This document shows positions 41,019 to 53,340 of a stretch of DNA of 64,000 nucleotides, piece after piece. The DNA comes from Ophiostoma sp. CBS 140.51 (lineage: Eukaryota > Ascomycota > Sordariomycetes > Ophiostomatales > Ophiostomataceae): the NCBI GenBank assembly GCA_029298735.1, contig JANSLP010000120.1, positions 23,341-87,340 of the forward strand. The letters are read 5' to 3'. The translations under genes and the position numbers were made by a program. The notes beneath the pieces were generated by a model that was not told the DNA's origin, did no database searches, and worked only from the letters and a program-made list of their open reading frames with translations. Within the stretch, counting starts at the first letter, position 1. Each line of letters opens with the position of its first letter.

Positions 41019-43293
41019 GCAACAGAAACGATTTGACCCCACCAGCAGCTTCCTGCAGCTCTTTATGGTGGGGAGTAAAGAGCGTTGGAGGGGCCTGACG
41101 ACCTTACGTAGTGCACTATTCTACTAGGCTGACGCCCCGCGGCTGCAGGGGAGTTGCCAATTGGGCCAATCAGGGGCCCCACAGAAGCTACTGGGCGACC
41201 AGCGAAGGGAGAGAGGGGCAAATTCAGGTTGACGAAACTGGCTGGTTCTCGGCTGCTCGTGCTGGTTCGTGCTTGTTCGTGCTGGGCTCTGGGCTGAACT
41301 GGAAGCTGCTGGATAATGCACGTCGACGCTGGAGAGAAATAGGCAATGCTGGAGATCAGTGGGCGGTGGGCACTGGCAACTTGTGAGCTTGCCTCGCTTG
41401 CCTGAAGCTGCAAGCACTTTGACACCAAGCTCCAATGGACAAGCACTCTTGCACTTTATCGACACCCCTCTGTTCGGGCTAGGCAAAATGATCTGGCAAT
41501 TGCCACCCCTCCTTCCTTGTCTGACGAACAGCGAAAAAAGTGAGAAGCACAAAATCTAAATCTGAAAAAACTTCATTGAGTGGCCCAGTGGCAACGACCA
41601 AATAACCCGGCATGCAGGAAAGCAGGCAATGATGCACAATGCTCTCCCCAGGCTTGACGACGTCAGAGTGATCTGAGAGAAATGTCCGCGACGGCCGGTC
41701 CTACGATGCAATGCGGTGGAGATGAGGACGTGAAAGAATCTAGACGGCGACCCGAGAAGAGCTTTTCTTGATTACTGTGGGCCACCAAAATGTGAGGCAA
41801 AAAGGACCTTGCACAAGAGCCACATACCTACTATCTCACCTGTGTTGTCTTGCGGAGCATTTGTATCTTTACCAGCTTACTTGTCGAGTCTGTATCTTGC
41901 TTTACCTAATTATTGAGGCTTTTGGGGTCGGTCCTTTCTGGTGCTTGTGGGTGTGATGGGTTGCTGCTTCCTATTCTTTTTGTAGATGATGACGCCCCTT
42001 TCTTGGTACCTTCCCCCATCTCCATTGGCAGCCCCAATCTGCCCCACTGGTGAGAAGTGGAAGGAACGTCAAAGAACTGGAATAAGAATAGGAGTTACTG
42101 GACGATGGAGGCAAAATTGGTCTTAAATAAGCTCCCAAACGACAAAGCCTTGGACGCCGCTGCTCTCAACCCGCATTTCCACCCCTTCGGCTCCATTTGG
42201 GACCAAGGCTCCGATAGAGCTCTTATGTGGTAGCTGGGCTGAGAAAAAGGGAGAAATTCGGGACGATAACGAAGCTATTGATATGATTACAAGCTGGAGC
42301 TGCACGGGAGTCAATGGAGCTTCAGTGCATTAAAGGGACATTAGCCGTCAGTAAAGAAAGCTTCACAATGGCCGCAGCTGCTGTGAATAGCTCCAAGTGA
42401 CTTGGTCGTTCGGATTGGGCGGGGGTTGGGCGGATTGTCGGCGTAGTAAGACACGCGCGCCGGCGCCGTGGCCAGGAAAGGTGGCCGTGAGTAAGAAAAA
42501 GGAGACAAAAGCCGAGATCCTGAAAAAGATTGATAGCAGGGATGGTAGAAAGTGCAGCGCCGTTGTTGATGGAGGGTTAAAAAAAACAGGCATCATACTG
42601 CATGTCGCTCACTCACATCTGTCTTTGATCTTTCAAAGTGCCTTGCCCAGGAACTTCGATGGTGTGGGAGCCAATCGGTCGCTGGGCAAAATGACTGTCA
42701 GGGGCCTTAGACAGATGACTCTGCTGGGCGCCCCTTGCGATCCCCTTTTTGTTGCCTCCCAACGGCTGTTGGATGTTAGTTGTTGAGCTGTAGATCGAGG
42801 CACATAAAACATTCAATAATCAGTCACGTGATCTCGAAAGTTCCATCGATCAAGGTGAAGAAATGGTGAAGATACTCTGGGAGTGGAAGGGAATGCAACA
42901 AAAAGGCACAAGTAGCTACGCTAAGAATAGTTTATTCAAAGTCTATGACTCGGAAGTCTCCAATCTGACGCAAGAGAAATGCCAATGGGCAACCAAAGCT
43001 ATGGGAGCCATGCTAAAAAAGAAGAACATAGAAAAGAAAATGTGAAAAGACAAATTGCTCAAGTATATGCCAGCCGTCTTTAGATTACGGGCAATTTTCT
43101 GGTGTCTGGAGATGAAATGCAAAAAAAAACAAAAAAAAATAAGACATTAACCCAAAGATGTCCAAACCCGTCTATACCGAATGACAAAAGAAAATGAAGA
43201 AAGGATGAAAAAATAGGACACAAAGATGTGAGAAAAAAAGATCGTCAGAGCATAGTAGTTTTCTTCAAGCCTCTCTGCTCAGTGGCTTATGGC

Positions 43294-46200
43294 TCACTGC
43301 TGCTGAGACTGGTTTGGCTGCAGAGGGTTCCGCGGCACGTTGGTGACGTTGCGGCCGGCTGACGAGGCCGAAGCCGCGCCCTGGAGCGTGTTGGGCGCCG
43401 GAGACGGCGTCTGGTATGCCGGCTCGCCGCCCGTGGCCGAGGCATACGCGGAGTAACCCATTGCGGCTGTGGTACCCGCAGGCGGTTGGGCCAGGTACGG
43501 GTTGTTGCTCTGGTTGTTGCTAGTGGTCGAATACAACGGAGCGCTTCCGGGGTCCATGCTGGCTCCGGCACCACTGGTCGTGTGGATCGGGCTGCCACGC
43601 TCGAGATCAAACGACGGGCCACCACGGCGCTGCGAGGACGACACGGACGCGTACCGCGATATGTCGGCCGGCGGGAGATCACCGCCGAGGTGCATGGGCG
43701 GCAGGCCCTGGCCGGCCTGGCGACGGCCCTTTTGGCTCTGCGTCTTGAGCAGATCGTTGCGAATGGCCTCGACGTCCGTGGTGGTGCGCGAAGCCGACGA
43801 AGCACCGCGCTGGCGCGAACGCGAGGCGGCGGACTGAGAGACGGACGACGAGGGATGCAGGTACGAGGTCGACGTGGCAAAGTTGTCCTGGCGCTCGCGC
43901 TCCAGCGAGGACTCGCGTGAGCCATTGTTCAGAGTGTAGTCGTCGTTGTCGGCCAGCGGGTTGCGCGTGTTGAGCTCGTTGACGGCGCGCTTCTCAGCGC
44001 TCTTGCTCGAACTGCGGCTTGCACTGCCACCGGCGGAGGGAACATGGGGGACCATGCGGCCCTGGTTCTTGTCCTCGGCCGACTTGGCACGAGCGGTCGC
44101 AGCGAATTCGTCCGTCACCGAGACCGAGTACGTCGGGTTCAGAGGGCCGCCAGCTGCGTCACCGCCACCGCCAGGACCGTAGATGGGAACCTTCTTGAGA
44201 GCTAGCGCCAAAGCGCACATGAACTTAGAGCGGCGTGTACCACGGACAATGTCATTGTGCCAGTTGGACTTGTGCTTGATGGAAACCTTGAGTTGGAGCT
44301 TGTCACAGTCACCGACGCCCGCCACGCTGAAGGCAATATCGGGCTGGAAGTCGCGCGAGTTGTCGGGGTGGCGGACAAACTTCTCCATCTCCAGGCGCAG
44401 AAGCTCGATGTCCTCGAAGCTGGTGTCGTACGAGACATTGACGTCAATAGTCTCGCGCATGGCCTTACTGCGCGACACGTTCTCGATCCACAGGTTGTTG
44501 AGCACGATGTTGGCCACCTGCACGACCTGCATCTTGTCGATGCGGTTGAACACGGTGTACAGCAGCGAGATCTTCTCGACGACCAGGTACTCCTTCTCGG
44601 GGCCCTGAATATCGACACGGTCACCGACGTCGAACGGGTGCTTGACGAAGAGGAAAATGCAAGAACCGAGAATTTCCTGTGTAGTAACAGCGAAGACAAA
44701 GGAGAGGGAAAGCAGGGCAGTACCGGCAGTGGCGAGGGTCGTAATGAAGCTGCTCTGGAAGAAGGCGAGGAAGATAAAGATGACAACAAGCAGGACTAGG
44801 AAGAGCAGAACGCTATCAAAAGCGGCCAGGGCCTCGCTAATGTCTTTCAGGCTGTTGGCCATGGCCTTGCGCTCCTTGCCAATCTGCACGACCTTGCGGA
44901 TCATCTCCTCGAGGCTGATGTCACCGTTCGCGTCGGCGTCGATGGCAGCGAAGCACTCCTCAGCGTCCTCCTTGTGGGTAGGGCCAAGAACCTCCTCGAT
45001 ATCACCTGGGTACAGAGCCTCATTGTCCTCAACTACAAACGACATCCAGATACGGCGGGCCAGAGCCTCAGACGACCGGGTCTTCTCGAGGGCCTCGACG
45101 ACAATGGAGTGAGCCGAGTTGGGGTTGAACACCTGCTTGCCGGTGATTTCCGAGGCCAGGTTACCAAAGACGGACGTGACCTTGTCACCGAAGCGGCCCA
45201 CGTTGCCGATGATGCGCATGGGGGCACCAGAGTTGCCCTTGTTCTTGCCGCCGCCACCACGGCGACCAAGCATGGCCTCGATACTGTCGTTGATGATGTA
45301 ATCATCATCGGCAAACTCCTCACAGTACATGGGGAAGAGAGTGCGCGAGGCGTCGTACATGAGACCCAGGAGGTAGATATCACGCTTCGACTCCTTGATT
45401 CGGTTGGAGAAAGAACGAGCATGGTAGCTGATGCTCATCAGGTGGATGATGGCACGCTCTCCCAGGAAAACGGCAGACGACACGAACAGAGCGCCAAAAA
45501 TATTGGTCAGGGCGTAGATCCAGGTGATGTTGCTGTTGGTGAAGAGGAAACGAAACACCAGCCAAGTCACAAGGGCCCAGAAGAAGAGCGACAGCGGGAC
45601 CTCCAGGCCGCGGAGGACGGTCGCGTACTTGCGCGTGCCGGAGCTGATGACACCACAGAAGAAGACAAAAACGACGGGAATCAGGCGGGCGACAATCTTG
45701 CCTGCCCAGAGACCGGCCCATGACGCTTCAAACCAGATGAAGAGGTGGAAAAGCGGCGGACCATACTCCCGAGTCGGTGGATCGGTGGTGGCGTTTGTGA
45801 CATGTGAGCCGAGGGGAATGGTGTTGGCATTGCCAGTGACGGGAAGAAGAACGAGAGGAATGGCGAGCAAAAATGCAACCGGGATGATGTAGATGAGGTA
45901 CCGTGTCATTGAGGATGCAGCCACGAGGCGTGTGTACAGGCGGCCCATGAAGTTGAGGGCCACCTCAGAGTCCGTGCCGCGACGCTTAATATGCTCGGGC
46001 TCACCTCTCTTCAAACGCCGACGTCCGATGGGACCCGGTGGGTGTTTGAAAAGGTGGTTCTTTTCGTCGTGGGTGCTGCTACCGCCAGCGGTGCCGGGGG
46101 TCTCGCCCATGGACCGCATACGCTCAATCTCCGGACCAACGCCGCCCTGATTGGCCTTGCGGGCGCCAAAGGAGGCATTGGAGCGGATAGGGGCGAGCGG

Positions 46201-46320
46201 GATGTCGCCCTCTTCGTGATCCATGTGGCTACTGTGGTCGTCGAGTCCTCCTTGGTTTCCTAGTTGTGAGAATCCCTGGTATTGGGGGAAGCGGGGTGAT
46301 GTGATGGGCGAGGTCGGCAT
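43294..46320 (-). CDS. MscS-family mechanosensitive ion channel with EF-hand (Msy1/Msy2-like)
   Basis: A 1008-residue single-exon membrane channel. Residues 1-135 are polar. Hydrophobic segments lie near 139-162 (YLIYIIPVAFLLAIPLVLLPV), 190-235, 245-265 and 275-295. A canonical EF-hand loop, DADANGDISLEE, lies at about 461-472. The last membrane pair follows, with the MscS pore region and beta domain: FQSSFITTLATAGTALLSLSFVFAVTTQEILGS, then HPFDVGDRVDIQG, EKISLLYTVF and VANIVLNN. The C-terminal 260 residues are Ser/Gln/Gly-rich and disordered. In Schizosaccharomyces pombe the homologues Msy1/Msy2 sit in the ER and control calcium during hypo-osmotic shock; the same role is likely here. The long purine-rich stretch upstream on + (46321-47240) is probably its 5' leader. 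Confidence 0.92.
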   Translation of the reverse strand: MPTSPITSPRFPQYQGFSQLGNQGGLDDHSSHMDHEEGDIPLAPIRSNASFGARKANQGGVGPEIERMRSMGETPGTAGGSSTHDEKNHLFKHPPGPIGRRRLKRGEPEHIKRRGTDSEVALNFMGRLYTRLVAASSMTRYLIYIIPVAFLLAIPLVLLPVTGNANTIPLGSHVTNATTDPPTREYGPPLFHLFIWFEASWAGLWAGKIVARLIPVVFVFFCGVISSGTRKYATVLRGLEVPLSLFFWALVTWLVFRFLFTNSNITWIYALTNIFGALFVSSAVFLGERAIIHLMSISYHARSFSNRIKESKRDIYLLGLMYDASRTLFPMYCEEFADDDYIINDSIEAMLGRRGGGGKNKGNSGAPMRIIGNVGRFGDKVTSVFGNLASEITGKQVFNPNSAHSIVVEALEKTRSSEALARRIWMSFVVEDNEALYPGDIEEVLGPTHKEDAEECFAAIDADANGDISLEEMIRKVVQIGKERKAMANSLKDISEALAAFDSVLLFLVLLVVIFIFLAFFQSSFITTLATAGTALLSLSFVFAVTTQEILGSCIFLFVKHPFDVGDRVDIQGPEKEYLVVEKISLLYTVFNRIDKMQVVQVANIVLNNLWIENVSRSKAMRETIDVNVSYDTSFEDIELLRLEMEKFVRHPDNSRDFQPDIAFSVAGVGDCDKLQLKVSIKHKSNWHNDIVRGTRRSKFMCALALALKKVPIYGPGGGGDAAGGPLNPTYSVSVTDEFAATARAKSAEDKNQGRMVPHVPSAGGSASRSSSKSAEKRAVNELNTRNPLADNDDYTLNNGSRESSLERERQDNFATSTSYLHPSSSVSQSAASRSRQRGASSASRTTTDVEAIRNDLLKTQSQKGRRQAGQGLPPMHLGGDLPPADISRYASVSSSQRRGGPSFDLERGSPIHTTSGAGASMDPGSAPLYSTTSNNQSNNPYLAQPPAGTTAAMGYSAYASATGGEPAYQTPSPAPNTLQGAASASSAGRNVTNVPRNPLQPNQSQQQ

Positions 46321-49300
46321 TCGATCGGCGGTTGTGAAGATACTGTGTCCGGGATATAAGAGACTGTCAAAGCCTCGAGATGAGTTGATAATCAGACGAC
46401 GCGCCAGTGAAGGGCGTGAGGGAATATGGTATTAAAAACAGAAAATGTCGACTGAGGAAAAATAAGGTTTGTTTGGAAAGTACCGGTCCCGACGGCACTG
46501 TTCGCGGGCCAAAGTCTAGCTTTGAGAGCGCCTGTGTATCGATATTCAGAATATGAGAGAGAAGAAGGAGAAGCGAGCGTTAAAAAGAATGGACGCACTG
46601 AAAGCAAAACGGTGAGATGGATGTGAGAGGGAAGAAGCCGTGCAGCTTAGATCGTTCAGATCTGAGTTCAAACACGAAACAGGAAGAGAGAGGGGTGAAG
46701 GTGATGAAGAACGGGGGTAGAGAGTGAATAGACGTAGAGGAGATGTAGAAAGCAACGCCAGAAAAATAACGAGAGATAAGACGTTTTGTTTTGTCGTCAG
46801 TCACCCTGATGAAGAGATACAGGGTCTATTTTAGGGACGCGTTGGTTGTAAGTATGCAACGGAATGCAACAAAGGGAAATAAGGGGAGATATAAAACAAA
46901 GGAGACGGGGCAGCAGGGGTGATGGCTGTCGAGATCCAAATAAAGAACGAGGGTGAACGAGAGTGAAAGAGAGAAGAAAGAAACGAGCGAGAAGGACAGC
47001 GTCGGGATGTTGAAAAGAAATGGTTTGGCAGATGGAGAAAAAAGAATGGATCAAAGGTCAAAAAGATCAACGCAATCATAGAAAGAAAATAGGGAAAGAG
47101 TGGGCAGGCAACACAAGTTCGAGATGCAAAAGAAAGGAAGGCGCACATGCACAGTACACAGAAGAGGGAAGGAGCGAGAGAGGAGGTTGAATGCGCATCA
47201 CGGGCGGCGACGAAAGGCATGTGGAGATCCGCATAGATTTTTTTTTGGTTAGCACCCTGGCACCCTCGCACCTTCCCCTGCTTCTCTGCGCCTTCCGTGC
47301 TAGCTAGACTAGATACTGCTAGGGGTGGGAGGGTCCTGCCCAGCAAGACAGAAAAAACCGGTTGTGCTTGAAGACAGTGGTGCCTGTGGAGCGCTAACAG
47401 TGGAGACATACAGTGCGTACAGGGAAGGCACGTCTAGCATTTGCAGTTAAGAGAATGAAGGTTCATGAAGAGAAAAAGCCAAAGAGATATGCAAGGCAGT
47501 TACTATCGCGCAGCAGGTCCCAGGGGTAGTTGCACTGTTTCTCCACCACGGCGCATCTTACGTCTTCGTTCGACAGGCGAATGAAAGGTGGAAGGAATTA
47601 AAGGACCTATGCAAAAGACAACGCACAGCATATCAAGCGGCGCGGCTGCACAAGGGGGCTCAAAAACCAGAGCACGTTGAAACACAGACGAGTTCAGGGG
47701 TCGGAGACAGCCCAACGGCGAAGAATTTTGGGCCGGCCTGGGCCATCATTTGAAAAGACAGAGCAAGCGGGCTGGTTGGATGGCGACGCGGCCCCTTTTC
47801 TTCGCCCAGTTGCCTTCGCGTTTCAGGATAAACAACCACGAGTGAGGAATGCAAAAAGCAAGGGCAGAAACGAGAGACTGCTGGGGCTCGTACTGGGGTC
47901 GGTCCCAGGGAGGCTCGAGAGGCCAAATAGGGGGATCCACTGGAGTGGGCAAATGACATGTTCGAACGGTGGTGAACGGCAGGAGCGACCTACAGTGAAT
48001 TGCGGGCAACGGAGACCCGAGGCCCGCTCCTGCCCAGGTTTCGAGTGTTCGTACGTACCTGCCCAGTCCCCACCGACGACTGCGAAAAGATCTGCGCTTG
48101 GCGATGTGTGGTGGTAATGGCTGAATGGGTAGCCGTCGCGAATGATGGGAAGGAGCCGCTTGGTGGACAAAGTATTTACGGAGTACGGAGTACACACAAT
48201 GCTCTTGCTGTTCGTATCGCAAAATGAAAAGGGAGTGCAATGCCTGCTCGTGGCGTTCGTGTCTGCGCAAATGGCAGCGCTGCAATTTGTTTCAAACATG
48301 CAAAATATGCAAACATCCAGGGACGTCCAAACAATTCAAAAATAAACGGCCGGGCAGCTAGTCTCCGTCGGGTTGGCCATCTGGCTGCTCCCGTCGTCCC
48401 TGAATGGACAGGCTGTTGGGTCAAATTTGCCTTTCTTATTTGCCTCTTAAAAAGTTTGTGCCTTTTCTTTTCTCGTCTTTTCAATTTCTTCGTTTCTCTG
48501 TCGCCTTCCGCATTTGCTTTGGTTTTAGGATTTTTGCCTTTTTCTACGCCGTATTTGGACTGGCTTCGGTGGCTTGCTGGGGCCGTTGGCGGTTCCTGGC
48601 GCAGGCACTGTCTTGTCCGCTAAAACCCCTTCGTCAACAATGACGTTGGAAAGTGGCAAAACGGACAAAAAAAGAGCAAAGAGAAAAACAAAGAGAAGGA
48701 CAAGACACGTGCAAAAACAAAAGAGAAAATAAACAGAAAAAATCCCAGAAAAAATGAAAGCAAACGAAAGCACATGGAAAATGTATGAACGCATCGGCTC
48801 CACTTATTGGGCAAAGTTGGGCCTATGCGATCATGATATGCTCCGTAATGAGGTAGATATTCTGTAATTGCCGAGCCCAGATGAGTCCATGTTACTTTGT
48901 AACAGTCTGTGATCTGTTTTTTCAAGTTCGTATTGGGTCTGCCCTCAAATTGAAGTAAAACAGCGGCGTCAAAGTTGTGTGCTCTGAAGTTTTTGTATTT
49001 TATCATCTCCCGCTGAAAAGCTGTCACGCGTTCATCCTATATCATACACCTCTGCTATGTCTTGAGGACACAGGCAGACACAAGAACAAACAAGAATTGC
49101 CCAGTTTCGATTTGATTTGCATATGCACTCTACGTGCACGACAGACCCTACCGACTAACCGCCCAAGGGGTGCCATGCACAGTGTGCTGCCATACGAGTA
49201 CGAAATATGGTATCCCTTTCTGCGAGTAGTTTTCTTTGAGATGCATCTCAGGTGCACTTCAACGTTGAAGGATCCCCTATGGACGTAATGGAAATTTGTC

Positions 49301-51159
49301 GATCGATGGACGAGGGGAAACGGCGGCGGGAAGACAAGAATAGTCAAGCAGCCAAGACAGTAGATTGTTCGGTTGTCGACAATAACAGTTTGATGGCTCA
49401 CAACGCACAACTACTCTCTCCCGTACGACCCGGAGACAGTATCTAGCACCGCTGTACCACACACACGCGGGCAACTGACACATTCGAACGCGGGTCACGT
49501 AACCCCTGCAAAAGATCAGCCCCTCCATCAACGCGTTTTCTTACTGTTTTGTGCTCTCGATTTTCAAAGAGGTTTTCTCTTTTGCTCATCTTGACGTGGG
49601 AAAGGGCATTCCTTCGCATAGTTAGCTTCGCTTACCGTTGCGGACCACGTCCGTCCTCCGCGAAGCTGTCTTGGTTGAAGGAGATGTTCTTGGTTACCTG
49701 GTTACAAGGGCGAGAAGGGCTAAAGGGCAAAGAGCAAGGCAACCGGGCAGCGCGAGAACACCGAAGGGGGGGAAAAGAATCTCGAAATTCCAGCTCCAGC
49801 TCCCGCATTTGCTTTATCAGAGATATGCATCCACAAATGCACCCTTTGGTTGACGTGGCATCGGTCAGTGGAGGGGATCAGCACTGTAAAAACTTAAGAA
49901 ATATGGAATCGAAGCCCCCATCCAAGTAGATCCCCTCGATACCCCAGCCATCGATGCAAACGAGGTTGTGATGCTGCATAGAACATCACAGAGCATGTGC
50001 TTCTTATCCCCGCTTCGAGACATGCTCACACGCCATTGTGGAAGAGGATGCACGAGTCTTGGTCCAAAGCCTGCTCAGCCTGCAGAAGCGAAGGGGATAG
50101 CGCAGGGAGTTGGCTGCGCCGGTCGGTGGAGACTGCCGCATGCCTCAGGGTTAGGGAAGGTTTCAATTCTTCTGTTTCTCGCAGTCTTTTGCCGACAACG
50201 CAACCTTTTCCACAAAACGCGTGCACACACTTAGGCAAGCCCGGGCTTCCCAACCCCGAGGTTTTTCGAGCGTGAACAAATGTCAAAATGGAAGCGGAGA
50301 GCGGAAAGTAGACAGCGCGGGCAAAAGGCGGACGGATAGCGGACAGAGAATGGACAACTTGGAATCTGCCCAGGGTGCATCCCCAGTTTTGTTAGTCCAT
50401 CTCTCCATCAAAGGCAACCGAACACGAGGAGAAAGAGAGGCGCACGGGGCGGCATGCGTAATTATTGACGATGCTGGGAAAAGAAAAAAGAAAGGGAATG
50501 ACAAAGTACGACGTATATGCAAAAGAACAACGTATGCTGCACTCCGCATAATGGAGTGGCATGGCCCGCGATGTGGACGAACACGCTTCGCCTAGGCTTT
50601 CCAAATCGAGGCCGCTCTCGGGTTATGAAAAGTGGCGGGAGTGGCTGCACTGCTCCAGGGGCCTACTAAAACAAGGCGAAGGCAAACAAAGCGGAAGGAG
50701 CTCAAAATGCACACTGCCTCCAGGCAAATCAACGCGATGTATAGTGATGCATATATTGGGAAGAAGAATATGATATCCTTCTCAAACTTACGAAGTAATG
50801 TCGTTGAGGAAGGTACGACCAATGACACGTCGTTCGTCGTTGTTAAACGGCAGGCACGAGATGGCTTGGCAATTAGTGGTGGCCCAAGCTCTTTCGAGGG
50901 GACTTGCAAAAAAAAAGTGACTTCTGCACCTTACTAAAACGGTGCAAAAATGCACCACACAAAAGTACCTCCTATAGTAATAGAAAGTATCATCAATTTG
51001 AGCTTCCGCTTTGTAGCGTGACATCACGAAAAAATTTAAGCCTCAGACGACATCCCACGTCGGTCCAGCCAGCAGCGAGCGACGTCACAACCACGGCCCA
51101 ATTGGCCCTCGACGACATATCCCAGCCTCTCTATACTCGCTATCTCGACCGTATTCGCC
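46321..51159. other. 4.8-kb divergent intergenic region (MscS gene / mitochondrial SerRS)
   Basis: 46321 to about 47240 is purine-rich on +, as expected for a long leader of the channel gene on -. CACCCT/GCACCTT-type short repeats are at 47251-47300. Two overlapping TACGGAGTA words are at 48177-48192. The middle (48400-50900) is mixed and gene-free. Close to the synthetase a CRE-like GACGTCAC site is at 51081-51088. Open frames here are short, overlap in all frames and show no domains. Confidence 0.55.
48177..48192. repeat. Two overlapping TACGGAGTA words
   Basis: TACGGAGTACGGAGTA, the recurrent nonamer in direct, 2-base-overlapping arrangement, followed by CACAC. Confidence 0.75.
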
Positions 51160-52884
51160 ATGCGGTTCGTCTCGAGGTCCTGTCTGCCGTCCTCGGCTCT
51201 CCTCCGGGCGTCGGCTCTCCTCCGGGCGATGGCAAGCTCCTCAACAGCCCGCCCGGCCACAACACGCCTCCTCTTCCGCTCCTACTCCTCAGAAACTCCG
51301 GATGCCCCGCCACAGCCATCACAGCCATCACAACCATTACCACCACCAGGCCCCCAGCCGACGATTGACGTCAAAGCAATTCGTTTCAATGCCCAACAAT
51401 ACTCGGAGAACTGTGTGCGCCGCAACTATGCCGCCATGGCCGACTACCCTCAGCGAATTGTCGACCTCCACCAGCAGCTAGAACAGAAAAAGAAGGACAA
51501 CCTGTCCCTGCGCCGGTCTGCCAACCGCTCCAAGAAACAAATGGTTGGTCCCCAAGGCGAGGAAACACCTGGCCGGGAGGATCTCATTGAGGAGGCACGC
51601 AAAACCAAGAAGGAGCTGGCAGCGGCCAAGGCTGCCGAGAAGGCTCTCGGCGACGAGATCAACGGCCTGGCCCTGGCTCTGCCTAACCTGACGAGCAGCG
51701 ACACACCTGACCGCGAGCAGGCTGTGCTCAGCTACATTAACTGCGACGGCGAGACGAGCACGAGCACAAGTGAGAATCAGGGAGAGGGTGAGGCAAGCCT
51801 GGCGAATGAGGGCGCTGGTAAGCCAACCACCGAATTCGGCACACCGTCGCCGTCCATCATTTTCAAGACTGCACCCGACACGTGGCGGTCTCATGCTGAT
51901 ATCGGCACGGAGATGGGGATCCTCGAGTTCCCAGCTGCTGCCGCCGCATCCGGCTGGGGCTGGTACTACCTCCTTGGTGACGGTGCCCGTCTCGAGCAGG
52001 CTCTTGTCCAGTACGCCCTGAATGTGGCCCACCGCCACGGCTGGCAGATTGTGTCGCCGCCCAGCATCGTGCGTAATGGCATCGCCGCGGCTTGTGGCTT
52101 CCAGCCGCGTGACCAGGGCGACGAACAGCAAATATACACGCTCGAGGGCATGCCACTCAGCCTAACGGCCACCGCTGAGATCCCAATTGCCGCTCTATAC
52201 GCCGACGCCACCATCGACGTGTCCCCTGAGAAGCCCATCCGCTGTGCTGCCGTGTCTCGCTGCTACCGTGCCGAGGCCGGCTCGCGTGGCACTAGCACCA
52301 AGGGCCTGTACCGCGTGCATGAGTTCACCAAGGTCGAGATGTTTGCCTGGACGACACCAGACCTCGAAGACAGCACCGACACCTTTAACGAGCTTGTCGA
52401 TGTGCAGACAGAGATCTTGTCGAGCCTCGACCTGCCGTGCCGTGTGCTGGAGATGCCGGCCACAGACTTGGGTGCGTCCGCGTACCGCAAAATTGACATT
52501 GAGGCATTCTTCCCAGGCCGTGTCCGGGCACCCAAGGCCAAGGATGGCAGCAGCGGTGTGTACACCTACAGCACTGGCTGGGGTGAGGTGACGTCGGCCA
52601 GTATCTGCACCGACTACCAGACGCGGCGACTTGCGACGCGTACACGTGACAGCACAGACGCTGGAAGCGGGCTGACCTTCCCCTGGACGATTAACGGGAC
52701 GGCGCTGGCTGTGCCGCGGATCATTGCCGCGATCCTCGAGAACGGCTGGGACGAAGCCACCAAAACTGTTGCGATCCCCGAGTGCCTGTGGCCGTGGATG
52801 GATGGTCAAGAGAGACTTGGAAAGCCGGAGGACCTGGCAAAGCTTGTAGTTCCCGAGCCTGAAGTTTCCAGTGATTCAAATTAA
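51160..52884 (+). CDS. Seryl-tRNA synthetase, mitochondrial
   Basis: A 574-residue class II synthetase that charges tRNA-Ser. The N-terminal 45 residues are Arg/Ser/Ala-rich without acidic residues (RSCLPSSALLRASALLRAMA...RLLFRSYSSE), a clear mitochondrial presequence; a second in-frame ATG is at codon 24. The seryl N-terminal coiled-coil arm follows (about 80-190, RIVDLHQQLEQKKKDNLSLRR). The core has TAEIPIAALYAD, motif 2 CYRAEAGSRGTSTKGLYRVHEF (R370, E372) and motif 3 NGTALAVPRIIAAILENG (from N512). Between arm and core is a Ser/Thr/Glu-rich insert (about 195-228). It corresponds to the yeast Dia4 type rather than the cytosolic Ses1. A single exon, convergent with the coiled-coil gene. Confidence 0.93.
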   Translation: MRFVSRSCLPSSALLRASALLRAMASSSTARPATTRLLFRSYSSETPDAPPQPSQPSQPLPPPGPQPTIDVKAIRFNAQQYSENCVRRNYAAMADYPQRIVDLHQQLEQKKKDNLSLRRSANRSKKQMVGPQGEETPGREDLIEEARKTKKELAAAKAAEKALGDEINGLALALPNLTSSDTPDREQAVLSYINCDGETSTSTSENQGEGEASLANEGAGKPTTEFGTPSPSIIFKTAPDTWRSHADIGTEMGILEFPAAAAASGWGWYYLLGDGARLEQALVQYALNVAHRHGWQIVSPPSIVRNGIAAACGFQPRDQGDEQQIYTLEGMPLSLTATAEIPIAALYADATIDVSPEKPIRCAAVSRCYRAEAGSRGTSTKGLYRVHEFTKVEMFAWTTPDLEDSTDTFNELVDVQTEILSSLDLPCRVLEMPATDLGASAYRKIDIEAFFPGRVRAPKAKDGSSGVYTYSTGWGEVTSASICTDYQTRRLATRTRDSTDAGSGLTFPWTINGTALAVPRIIAAILENGWDEATKTVAIPECLWPWMDGQERLGKPEDLAKLVVPEPEVSSDSN

Positions 52885-53340
52885 CAACGACATAATGATG
52901 TAATATATAAAGTCACCACTTTCATGATACACTTGTTTAAATATAGAAAGGCATTCAGACACGCATTGACCAAAAGACACGAAAGAAAAGGCCATATCAG
53001 GTATTGAAAGAACGAGAAGAAGCTCCAAGAATAAAGGAAGACGCGTAACAAAGTAAAGCAAAGCAATAACGAGATAAATATCATAAAGGCAAGAAAAGCA
53101 AGTGCAAATACCAAATAACAAAAGGCGCGACTTAAAACCCAATCAAAAAGTAGCAATATCATGAAAGCTCCGTCATCATCCAAAAACAGAAACAGAAAAA
53201 AAGACAGTCGCTCTCACAAGCGTCGCCTGCTCCGAAATTCCCATCCCTTTGCGAAACCAAACACACCAAATCATCTTCCTAAAAGAAATGTACATGATCA
53301 AGAAAAGAAACTGTCACCCTCTCCAATACTCGAAACAATC
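52885..53340. other. Spacer between convergent genes
   Basis: 456 bp, AT-rich, with the 3' ends of the synthetase (+) and the coiled-coil gene (-); nothing else seen. Confidence 0.6.

Larger units (their letters stand above)
40701..43293. other. HSP70 promoter and MscS-gene 3' side
   Basis: 40701-40930 is purine-rich on + (leader of HSP70 on -). The TATA-like box, the heat-shock element and a CCAATCA box (41166-41172) follow. The remaining 2 kb (to 43293) is AT-rich without a convincing gene; poly-A runs near 43120-43140 belong to the end of the channel gene. A 129-codon frame at 42397-42786 starts at TTG and is rejected. Confidence 0.6.

Noticed and set aside
42397..42786. 129-codon + frame between HSP70 and the channel gene
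   Set aside because: TTG start, no domain, no leader.
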